Below, piece after piece: positions 51,101-61,862 of a stretch of DNA of 64,000 bases. A model generated the notes under the pieces. The model saw only the letters and a program-made list of their open reading frames with translations, was not told the origin of the DNA and did not search any database. Origin of the DNA: Echinococcus granulosus (Eukaryota; Platyhelminthes; Cestoda; Cyclophyllidea; Taeniidae). Every line of letters begins with the position of its first letter. Position 1 is the first letter of the stretch. The stretch lies in contig NW_020170385.1 of the NCBI RefSeq assembly GCF_000524195.1, positions 1,381,898 to 1,445,897 of the forward strand, in the 5' to 3' direction. The translations under genes were made by a program, and so were the position numbers.

Positions 51101-54100
51101 TTCTCGCATTAACTTAAAGCTTTTGCTACTATATTAGGGAATAAGGATATTTAGAATGTATTATGTGAAAATATCTGGTAATTGATAATTAGCGATTTTC
51201 ACGTGGGTCACATACGTTCATCAGAAAATTGACTGGTATTTGTTGATGCCTGAATTTCGTTCGACAAGATAGTAGATGGATTCTTCAACCGCACAGTGAC
51301 ACTGTCATCCTCTTCCGGATAACGTATAGCCTCTCTACAATTTCTTTCTCCTAAATGAAGCGAGAAATTGCGTTATTTGAGTAAATATATAGACACGTCT
51401 CCTACGTTTTTCGATTCATTTAGGCAAGCGGATATTTTCCTTTGTCAATCCTGAAAATAGGTATTTTTGAGCCCCAAAAAACATCAATTTGTAATACTTC
51501 TTATCTTCATACATACGGTCAGAGGGTGATTTCGTTTCCTACTAAGTGATGCTATTTTGATTTTGGGCTTTGTAATTAACATAATATAGCATAATAATCT
51601 TTATATTAGGTTTTTATATGGTTCTCTGCCGAATTTCACAACTTTGAGAATTAATGAATTGATAATAATACATATCAAGGAAGCAGAATCTTCCTGAGGG
51701 TAACACGGGGTGGTTTCGCCTTCTATCAGAAAAGACTAGCTTGTATAAGGCATTACCACGCCGAAGGAAACACTTGGAGGTGCCGGGAGATCTGATACAA
51801 TTGACATTGCGGAAGATTTTACTGCGTTGCTGCTGCCATCTAGACTGAACGTCACTGCATGTCGGCTGTCGTGGAGTTAATCTCTCCGGTTGCCTCGCTA
51901 TAGGGCTGAGACCACTGATCGGGCCAGTAGAGGGCATTTTTGTCTGTCGGGTCGCCTCGTGCTCTATTGCCACGCACTCCTCCTCCTGGCTGCCATTTAG
52001 TTCGCACATTCCCTTTGAACGGTAAACAGCATCGTCCTCTGAAATTTTAATACCACTTTAGGTGTGATATATGAAGTCAAAGAATATGGAAATTTTATTC
52101 GGAATCATCTTGATAACAAATAAAAATTCCATGAAAACAGTCAAAATTGCCATAGATCAGTGTTCTCATTTACAAAGTAGATGGGGAACATATTAGTTAC
52201 TTATTTCAGTTGATTTGTATCATCTTGCAAAAATTTTTGAGTCTCTGCTAGGAAATAATTTCAACGAAATGCAAAAATAATTCGTTGAAAGCATGTTCCA
52301 ATGAGTGAAACCAATGTTTTAAGCGCTGCGCCATCTTCGCCTTCTGGGATGCACTACTCAGTAGTTTACGCTGCTGAAGCGCTCACGGGAGTTGCTTTTG
52401 CTAACTTTTAGCACTGTCAATTTTGTCAAATTCAGCTAGGAACGTTACAAAGTGTGCCGGCTCATGCTTCAATAGATTGAATTAAAAAACTGCTTTAATT
52501 CTTAGACATTAGTGAGCTGTTTCTTTGGTATGTTATTATTTTTGTAAGGAAATTTAAGCACAAGTACAATGGTCTAGTCGTTCTACTTTGTTGTTTAAGC
52601 ATCCCTTCTCCTGGGCAAGCATTTTGGTGTGTTTAAGTGCATTCCGGCGTCGGATTACCTGAATAGTGCCTATTTACCCTTGAACTTACTAACATTGTTG
52701 CTTTCTTTAGTTAACAATTGCAACTGCTTTGATATATTCATTATATTTTAATGCTTTTTAAATCATGGGCGAAGAATCTTTTCAGTTGCTTACTTCTTTC
52801 AGTGTTAGTTTGAGAGGTACCGTGATGCTAGGCTTTTATTTTGACACAAGCAACCAAGCAATTTATTTAAGCCGCGAAACTGCCAAAATTTTTCAAATAA
52901 ATGGTGCATATTCCGTTGTAGGGAAAATCTAGACCCATCCTTTTGACCAAGTCGGGACCAATATTTTGTCTTACGAAACCGTTTCAGCTCTACAAAGGGG
53001 GAAGTAGGCCGACATTAACGTCATTGCGCCTCCTCGATTGCCATTATTTTTATGTGGTTTGATCGAAGGATTACTTTGATTTAACTATTGCAATCCCGAA
53101 TTCACGGGTTCTCGATAGTTTAAATCCGGTCTCGCGGTTAAAGTTTGATTATTTGAGGAAATTGAGGCAGAGTGAATGCTACCAATGGACTTCGTTAACC
53201 AAACTGTTATATTCCTTATACCACTTCCACTTTGCTGAACCACGGGGATTCGCGAATTGCAGAATGCACTCGTTAAAATTCCTTGATGCTTTGCCGGTGT
53301 GGCTTGTGGATGTCTATCCCCTTCTAAAATGATAAGTAGCGCAAACTTTTTGAATATTTTGCGTTAAATTGCGCAAATTATTATCCACGTAGATTATGTA
53401 ATTAGATTGAATAATCAGTCCAGTTCTTTAGTAGATTTAAATTAAAAAAATCTACGCCATTTACATCTAAAGACTGCCAAAAACTGTTTCATGTTTCTAA
53501 TGAATTCCACAAATAAATATTTTTATTGATGAACCACAGTTACTAGTGGACATGAAATATAACTCAGAAAGTTACCTTGCCGATATTCGGATAAATGAAT
53601 GTGGTGTTGCTGTGGTCTGTGGTCACCATTACTGGATTTGCACGATTGGTCTGTCTGCAAGGATATCTTGGCGTTTCCGGAAGATTTTCTTCTCCACGGT
53701 CGAACTGATTGTCCTTCTGACCGTTCCTGTGCATAATTAGCATCCTCCGAATATTTAAGGGACTTATCAGACTGACAATGAATACCTTGGACATTTAATG
53801 GTTTGTTTGATTCATTTTCTTCAATAAAAACAAATGGCAATGCCAGATATTTTTCATAAATAATTTGCGAGCTAAATGTGTGAGATCCAAATATGTACTG
53901 ACCTGGTTTTGATACGGTACTTATCTGAAAGCGGGCCAATGCATTCATGAATCGCTCCTTCGCGGCTTTTCCCCCGTCGTCCGGCATCACAGCATCTTCA
54001 TTTCGGTGCACTAATAGCGGATTTGCATCCTCAGCCGGATCTGATACTTCTTCGTTTAGGAGTTTATTTTTCGCAGCTTTGGTATCGGATATCGGAAATG

Positions 54101-57100
54101 TTGGGGCCCCTTTTAAGCCTTTTTTATCTGTGGCACCAAGCGATTTGCTAAATATGGGGTCACAAATGCGCGACTCCAGAACCCTCTTAATGGTCGCTTT
54201 GGCAGCCGCGGCCGCCTCTGGGCTTTGTATTTCAGTGTCCTTCGGCAAATACTTTCCTGGGCCCGAAGTCCAGGACGCGTCAGGACGGCAATTTGGCGGT
54301 GGTTTGATCGTTGCGTGCTGAGTAATGCGAGAACAGGACACTGCTTGAGTTTGTCTACAATTACGGTGAAACACATATGTTCAAGCTAACAGTTAACTAA
54401 TTCTATGCCAAAAGATACTGCACTGTAGGTTTTCTACTGCCAAAGATCAGGACATATATTCGTAAAAATAGCTTTTGACCATTACCCATAACTCACTGCG
54501 TTGGTTCTTTCATAAGATCCTTAGGGGGTCTCTCAGAAATATGCACTAAATCAAGTCTCGCTGCTTCATATCTTGCTCCCTCATCATAGCACAATTCTGG
54601 GTCAGGGTTGAAGGAGATGCGTTTGTTGCCTCTTTTGTTAGCTGAGCTTTTGGAGAATGAGCCCCTGGACAAATGTGCCACCTCATTTATGAGGGGGTAG
54701 CCCTCCGCACCTACATATACGCAACGGTTGCGATGACAAGCGCAACAGCAGTTTTGGCACATCTTGTCGGCCTGTGGAGCGGCGTTGATAAAAATGACTC
54801 GGGGCTCTGCAAAACTGCGTAGGGAGAAGGCTTGGGAGTCGTGGCTCCTCCACATGCGACTACGACTACGACTCCGTGGTCTCCGTGGGCACCCAAAAGC
54901 AACGTCCACTTCCTCCAGCTGCTCGTCTTCAGGCAGGCCTGGTACGTCGCTAAGAGTGCGGAGTTCAATGTACTCCGCGGGAGTGAGGCTGACGCAGTCG
55001 CTCCGTGTAGACATAGAATGATAGCGCTGATTTCGGTCATTTGAACGCTAGGTTAGAACGTTTTCTATATATATATTTAATAAAAATCACTGTCTTTCGA
55101 AAATAATACTGAGAAGATGATACACATATGACATTTAAAAATAGCTCAAACAAATATTCTGCGATCGAGTATTCCCAAATAAAAAACTGACAAATCTGGT
55201 CTCACTGACTGAATGAATATCTGCCTAGGTATTGGGAAGGCATTTGAAAAGTGTAAATCATTGCTTTCCAGCGTATTTACTAGTAATAAGGAGGTGTGGT
55301 GCACATTTAAAAGAATGGTTATATACATTTCTTGGTGCACTCCCCCGAGTGCAGTAGTTGTCTGTTGGCAAGGTATCATCGTCATCGTGGTCTATAGCCG
55401 CATCCTCCACCTGCCTCCGCATGAAATGTGGAGGGAGTAGTGGTGGCGGTGTGGGTAGTACGGGAGGCGGCGGTGTATGGGGTGGAACTGTGCTCACTCT
55501 AAGCGCTTCCCCATGATTTAAACATGGCAAGGGTACTATACTGAAAGAGAACGCCACAGCAATTCATAGTGATGCGCAAAGGTTACGGCTAATGCTAACT
55601 CGATTACACAACTACAAAGCTGAACACGGCAGATGCGCTCAATATACTGAATGTTTCTTTATACAATGGAAAAAATGGTATTATGGGGTATACTGGTTAC
55701 AACTGATTTATTACCAGTGATCTTTCAAACATCCTTTAATTTTGAAATAGTTTATAATAAATCTTTTGGTTAAAATATACCATAGGAATTAAATTTCACA
55801 GTATTTGGCCAAAAAAATGTAACGATGGTTGTGATTTGGTCACATAGCCTTTGGTATACTTCTAAGCTCACAGGATTTCATCTATGCCGTTAGCATAAAT
55901 GCATCATCTCGACCAGTTAAGCATAAAGTGACATGTAGGTTCGTTAACAAGATTCACATAGAGGGAATTCAATTTATGGTGATGTATGTCGCGCATATCC
56001 TGATATTATGCCAATGACGCTTGTTGAAAACTTACCCAGAGGGAGCATACCCACATCGACTACCTCGAGGAGATACAGGTTCTTGACTTTTTGGTCTATC
56101 TTTGCGAGATTCTTGGTAGGAAGGAGCAGGAATGCTGAGCGGTTGTGGGGGGTCATTGTTATCTGATAAGACAAAGTTTTCATTAACATTGACATCATGG
56201 ATCACACAGGCGCAAACTGACAATTTGATATAACAAGTTATATTCGATAAATGTTGGAAGAATTTAGTAAAAAGCAGAAGAACAATATTTTTCACTTCTA
56301 GTCGTTCAACTCTCGATGACATTGGTAAACTAATACATACCAGTGTGTATTAACGTGGTTTTTGCAATTAGCATAGCCATCTTCATAAGTCCGTTTACCA
56401 ATTTTCATGCCTCAGATGCAAAGCCAAAAAGAAAATGGGTTTCTAGGTTTTTTTAAAAATACTTATGTAATGAGAAAGCACAAGCACAAGAAACCCTTAG
56501 ATGTGCACTGAAACTAAAACATTTACTTATACATATATAAGTAGCGTTTCCTGTGGTACATATTTTGGCAACTAATAGACTGCACTTGGAGTGGTAAATT
56601 AAATCAATGCTGCAAAAGGCTATTTTACATCCGTTACGCATTCATTGATATTAGAATGATTGTACATGCACATACGCACTTACCATTCTGAGGTCTTTTG
56701 AGAATGATCACTTCACATTGAGTGTAGGCCATTGATGATCCACAGGACAGACGAATTTCACAAGCATAGCTGCCCGAGTATTCGGGTTTTAGACCTTTGG
56801 CGCTAAGACGTGCTGTTTTACCATCAAACGATGTGTTAAACTGTGCAAGGGGTAGTTTGTGCGAGTCATTATAGGACCAAATGATTTGGGCGCGTCTTTC
56901 CACGTGGGCCAGGCGGCATATCAAGTGCAAGTGCGGTGGTTCTCTCTGAGTTGGATCAACATAAATGATCTGATTCTCCAATGGTTGCTCAAATTCGAGC
57001 AGTTGGTCCTGAGAATGACTGCTATTAAAGCTCATCTCTAGGGAAGAAAATTAATGCCAGTGGCTATAAAATGCCAAATTATGATTAGTTCAAGGATGTC

Positions 57101-57319
57101 CGAGGGAGTCAGAGTCGAATGGCGCGCACTTCTAGTGCTTCAAACCTCAATTAATATCGTCAATTAAATAACGCTAGTAGAAGCAAGTGCTTTTACTTAA
57201 AAATTGAATATTTGTGGTATACAAAGATGCACAGGGCATAAACTATGGGACAGAAGCAAACCAAATAAATCGTACACTTACTATATGGACTGCTGTCAGG
57301 CAATGCATAGGTTGATGAA
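48188..57319 (-). CDS. Ig-domain plus calponin-homology-domain protein (smoothelin/cytospin-type CH)
   Basis: Exons in transcript order: 57319-57282 (micro-exon), 57037-56684, 56162-56036, 55540-55327, 55026-54497, 54354-53903, 53785-53576, 52038-51757, 50850-50820 (31 bp), 49145-49022, 48754-48603 and 48356-48188. Every phase matches. From the Met at 57035 the model gives 880 residues; the upstream micro-exon splices in phase, so the true start may lie further right. Residues 15-113 form an Ig domain: HLICRL, IIWSY, KPEYSGSYACEI with the canonical D/S-x-Y-x-C. The middle is disordered: a Pro-rich run (VPPHTPPPPVLPTPPPLLPP), acidic DHDDDDT, an RS-rich stretch and a Cys/His cluster (CQNCCCACHRNRC). 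Residues 745-870 form one CH domain ([25 protein letters not shown], split here as [10 protein letters not shown] and [14 protein letters not shown]; then YRLAFEIA; PDWRRIFLYL), closest to the C-terminal CH of smoothelins and cytospins, with the helix-1 Trp replaced by Phe. An actin or microtubule linker is likely by family. The acceptors at 53785 and 50850 are weak. Confidence 0.8.
50820..50850 (-). other. 31 bp micro-exon made of a GCC repeat
   Basis: Encodes a short poly-Ala run between the disordered region and the CH domain. It enters in phase 1 and leaves in phase 2, exactly what the flanking exons need; donor CCAG|GTCAGT is good, while the acceptor (aaatgcaag) is weak. The triplet repeat (GGC on the plus strand, about 50830-50847) may vary in length between individuals. 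Confidence 0.55.
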
Positions 57320-58108
57320 CTAAAAATAGAAGTAGCAACTTGTAAAGTAAAACAGTAGGCAAGAATCAGCAAAAATTTTTACGCCTGGATGGCGCTTGGC
57401 GTTTATTGAAGCAAAAGTACTAATATGAGGTTCCCATAGTAGAATAAACTCAGTAAACTTCATTTGCCGAAAAGTTCATGAGTAGGTTGCAGTAATTTTC
57501 ACTTGGAAGTTAATAAAGATTTGAAAAGGTTAAGCAAACGACAAAATAGGATTTATAATTAATCACATACATATATCTTGTATTTTACATTAAGAACAGT
57601 TTATTAAAGATTATTACGATCACCGCTTATGCTAAAGACAGACAAGGTTATGTGTTCGGTAAAACAGCAAAGTTTAAGAAGTGGAGTAAAAAAAGTTATT
57701 TTTCACACTTGTCTCGATAATATTTACTAGCGTACAGTTGGGCTTCATGGATAGTTTAGGGAAAATGCATTGAATTAATTGCACCGCTCTACTTCTCTTA
57801 TGCACTACAATTTTTAAATGTGACTGTAATGTAGCTCCTTAAATTTGAAACAGTGGTGCAAACAACTTAACAAAAACAACGCAAAAAGTATAAAGGACAG
57901 CATCAGTTCTTGTCTAAGCATGAGAAATCATAATAAAGGATGGAAATCAAAATCCTGTAATTAAAAATTGGGGTAGCAATGAGCTTGTGCAGTAATGGCA
58001 CGGATTTGTTGATACTGTCCACGGTAATTTATTTGCCTAACATAAGTTGCGCAATCAAACCGATCAAAGTAAACGTATTGTGATGAATCGACATTTGTAT
58101 ATGTGTAC
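57320..58108. other. Upstream of the Ig-CH micro-exon
   Basis: AT-rich, no exon recognised. An upstream exon ending in phase 2 is needed if the 57282-57319 micro-exon is translated. Confidence 0.35.
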
Positions 58109-58260
58109 ATTTGACCATGTGGGCTCCTAGTCCTCCGTTTGTGCTTTCATTGTAGCGTCCTGGGCGGGCGGCTCCGTCTGCAGCCTCCCAGCCCTTCCGC
58201 ATGTTAGCATCAAATCGTCTCTCGTACTGTTATAGCTTATTACAAATTCAGGGGAGATTC
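58109..58260 (-). other. Probable minus-strand exon with two competing frames
   Basis: A GC-rich patch in AT-rich surroundings. Frame 1 is open from 58366 to TAG at 58127 and ends LQTEPPAQDATMKAQTED, like a C-terminus. Frame 2 follows an acceptor (gctataacag) at 58227 and reads YERRFDANMRKGWEAAD to a donor (AAAT|GTACAC) at 58109, with protein-like charge balance. I do not recognise either protein. It may be a 5' exon of the Ig-CH gene (phase does not match directly) or the 3' end of the gene at 61.6 kb. Confidence 0.4.
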
Positions 58261-59986
58261 GGAAAAATAAGTAGCAATCATGTAGGAATGTCATAATTAG
58301 AGTTTGGATTTCGTTCACTTTCTTAATGTAAGGATAAGGTTCTAGAGTAATTGCCTTTCGTATCACTTTGCGAATATCATAGTGAAAAAACTGTCACATT
58401 GTCCAAAATAAGTCAATTATTTTGATTTCTGAAGAAAATTTCAAGAAACAGCTGTTTTTTTCCAAATAACGGTATGTCTCAATTGATATTTCCGACTTTA
58501 ATTCTCTTCCCTTCCATTAAAAAAAGGCTTAAACAAGAATTTGTTTCCAGCTGACAACACAAATTGTCGTAGAGGATTTGATTATTTCATGCGCACAAAT
58601 AAAGAGCAATCGCTAGTAGTACCCCCAGCACTTCTGGTGCATGATTTGGCTCACTGCATCCCGCAAAATGGAATAGGGGAGAGGGGGTGATGAATGATAG
58701 AATGTGAAACGCTGACATAAAATCTTGGTTTTCCATCCGAAAATTATTCATTTATGCACTTGCACGGTAGGCCTAAACTTCATATCATGATTGAATGGGG
58801 GATTAGAGTAAATATTATATGATATTCTCAGCCAGTCGCGAGTAACTAGATTCGACAGAGTTAAAATAAGAAAGGCTGTCTTAGATGGCAAACGCTATTC
58901 CCTCGAATTTCCAACTACCTTTTAGACACACGCTAATGAGGTTTTGCCTTGCGAATCAAAGTCGGGCTAGCTCACAAAAGGTTGCTTTATTTCGAAATAC
59001 CAGCAAAATAGGTAGGATGCAGCCGTGTTATTATGCAGACGTACGAAAAATCCCGCAGAGACTATTTGCGGCTCAAATGTTCTCAAAATTCTCTGATTAA
59101 ATTTTTTCGATTAAAAAGTAAATAAAGACCAGGAGGACTCGCTTGCAATTTAAAACGTGCAGGATTGATTAAACCTAATAACGCAGCTTTTTTTTAATGA
59201 CTGCAAATTGTTCTGCTCAAAAACCTCATGAAGTTGAAACACCGCCTTCTCTTTGCCTAATTGTAGTAATTACTTTACTCGTGCGACAGCAACAGAAATT
59301 TATGGAATGATGTTGTTGCAAAAATGAATCTCACTTCATTAATCATATCGCAAAGTTGTTTATTTACTGCAAATTCATAAGCGGTGTCACAGCTTTTGGC
59401 TAACATTTGATGCATGGAGTCTTAAGGGTAGACTTAATGAGTGGTTTTAAGAAATGTTTATCCATTTTGCTTAGCCTTGTTTCAATCATGTTAACGGACT
59501 GGGATTTTTATCACTCCCATAAATTCGTAAAATATGTTGTAGAAAGACCGTTTTTTGTGAAATGCTGCTCCAAGCACATGGTTATTGTGCAAAACAAGCC
59601 CCTATGAGCATTACAAGGTCAGGCACAACAAGATTAATGGTATACTGATCACTTAATCCCAGTATTCCCTGTTTTTGATGATCTTCTAAGGGGAAATCAG
59701 AATACTAAGTGAGTAGTTTCCTAAAAAAGTGAATGCTATTTTTACGAATACGATCAATTATGGGATACAATAGCACAAAAGTTTCATTCAAGTCCTGAAA
59801 AGTACTGTAATTCTGCTCTTTTAATGAAAAAGGGAAATTTTCAAACAAGTTTTTCTTATCATCACAGGTTTAATTACCGTTTATGCAGTATCCTCTACCA
59901 TCTCAAGGGTAGGAGGACTTGCCAGTTGTTTGAGGGCATAATTTGAGTCTTATCTTAAATGGAAATGCAAATACCTTATCGCTTAT

Positions 59987-60086
59987 NNNNNNNNNNNNNN
60001 NNNNNNNNNNNNNNNNNNNNNNNNNNNNNNNNNNNNNNNNNNNNNNNNNNNNNNNNNNNNNNNNNNNNNNNNNNNNNNNNNNNNNN
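59987..60086. other. Assembly gap, 100 N
   Basis: Exactly 100 N; unlike the other two gaps, repeat A is not visible at its edges. Confidence 0.95.
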
Positions 60087-60539
60087 ATTTGTAATCTACT
60101 CATTTGATAGATAATGCTCGTAGTTTTCTCTCAGGCTTCAAGACTCGCCCTATTTCACAACATCAAATTATTTAAAAGCATCTCAGTGCTTTATTGTGAT
60201 AAGTCTTTGAAACAATGTTTTGAGTGCATTCAACCATCTTTAAAGTTGCAATTGTGTAAAATGTTTATTTAAAAAAGTGGATCAGATGGGCTTACTCTTT
60301 ACAGTAGGCCTTTACGCTTAACAGCAAAGAAATCTTTGCTTTCATTTTCAAGCAAATTAATGGTGGTTTTTATAGTGGGTCAAAATTTGCGATAAGAAAC
60401 AAATTTACGCACAAACAAGGCACTATTTTTAGTTGCATTTATCCAAAACACAGATAAATCAAACTCAAAATACGCACAAATGCAATACCGTGACTCACTT
60501 GACATTGCTTGCTCTTCTGTCTACTATTTCATGAATGTG

Positions 60540-60674
60540 AGGATGCGCGTCTGCACCGGTTTTAAGGAATTCCTCAAGAGCAGACTGTCCGTCTACGTCA
60601 AGGTCGTGGAATACGCAAACCTTTTGCCTCTACACGAAGAAATGATGATGTCAGCACAGGACGGTGGAGTGTGA
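60540..60674 (+). other. Possible terminal exon, unrecognised
   Basis: A short open stretch with higher GC than its flanks, ending in TGA at 60674. It reads MRVCTGFKEFLKSRLSVY and LLPLHEEMMMSAQDGG; an acceptor (gaatgtgag) is possible. No homology recognised, and it may be chance. Confidence 0.2.
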
Positions 60675-61578
60675 GCGCATTAAAAACTTGAGCAATGCAA
60701 AAATTGGCTTGCAACAGAAATAAGTGCTTTACCCTTCTGATTTTACTCATATTTGAGATGAAAATCCACTAATGAATTCATTGCCAAAACTCATATGTAT
60801 ATTGACATGCAGGAGAGCCTTATCAATTTAACATCAAGTGGCGAATATCTCAGTGGTATAGTATTGAAGTTTTTGCTTTATTTTCTTTTTTTACTGAATT
60901 CTGGAATGCCAGAATTTATTGGTTTACCAAGCCGTGTACGTAAATACGCGTTAAGAACGAAAGCCTTGCAGGCAGAGCCATGCGTGCAAGGCTGCAAGTT
61001 GCTTCCAGAAAACAAATTTATATGCTTTATTATTACAAAATAAAGAGTTATTTCAAATTTGTGGATACGCAAACATATTAAAAATGCCTCCTGACTGTTG
61101 TCGTTAACGCACATTTGACGATGGAAATGAGCTAAAAATGAGTTAGGACGATAATAATGCTTTTAAGGCTGCATTGGGCAAAGTTCTAACTAATGGAGGA
61201 GTAGAGCGGAACCATTTATAAGAAGGTATAAACCCTCTAAATTTTTAATGCAGACTTGCCGAAGTATAAAATGGACACTCAATAGCCTATTATTTCTACA
61301 CCACTTTTCTATACATATTGTTTTCGATTATTTTATTTACTCACCTTGTTGTGGGGCAATAATAATCGGTTAACTTAAGTGTCAACGAGCCAATTAAGTG
61401 AATATTGAAGATTCCAGCTTTCATCACAGTAGCCAAGCACAGGATTCGCATATTCTCAGTATTTTCATTAAAAGAATGACAGATACTTTCAATTCTCATT
61501 CAGACGTATTACCATCAATACCCAGATGAAGAAGAAAAAATTATGCACTGTATAATTCAGTCTTTTGATAATTCTTAC

Positions 61579-61862
61579 ATCGTCTTGTGCGATCTCACCG
61601 GAGGATTGTGTTGTAGATACTCGGTTTGGGTTGAATGACGTTGTTCTCTGAGTGTTGGGGCTGTTACTCATCTACAGGTAAACAATGACAAATGGCAAAT
61701 GCTACTTACAATCCTTTCGAACCTCTCGTTAAGGTTTTTGATTGCACGCTCATGTTGAGATGCAAAAACTTGAGAGACAGGAAACTTTTCAAGATCAGGA
61801 TTCTGAGGCACATGTTTCTGCTTCAATGGTTGGCTTACCTGATTTACCATCGCATTTTTGAT
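61579..61862 (-). CDS. Two adjacent exons of an unrecognised gene
   Basis: Exons 61862-61710 and 61671-61579 are separated by a 38 bp intron (GTAAGT ... ctgtag), with phase 0 at all four edges. They give 82 residues: a helical charged piece (SQHERAIKNLNERFERI) followed by a Ser/Thr/Asn-rich piece (MSNSPNTQRTTSFNPNR). Donors are strong (ATT|GTAAGT and GAT|GTAAGA), and the intron size fits the mini-intron class of this genome, which supports real exons. I do not recognise the protein. The exon at about 58.1-58.3 kb could belong to the same gene. Confidence 0.5.

Noticed and set aside
54764..55044. Arg/Ser-rich plus-strand ORFs and the minus-strand ORF 54711-55040
   Set aside because: They overlap the Ig-CH exon 54497-55026 in other frames; only the frame beginning RYHSMSTRSD joins its neighbours in phase.
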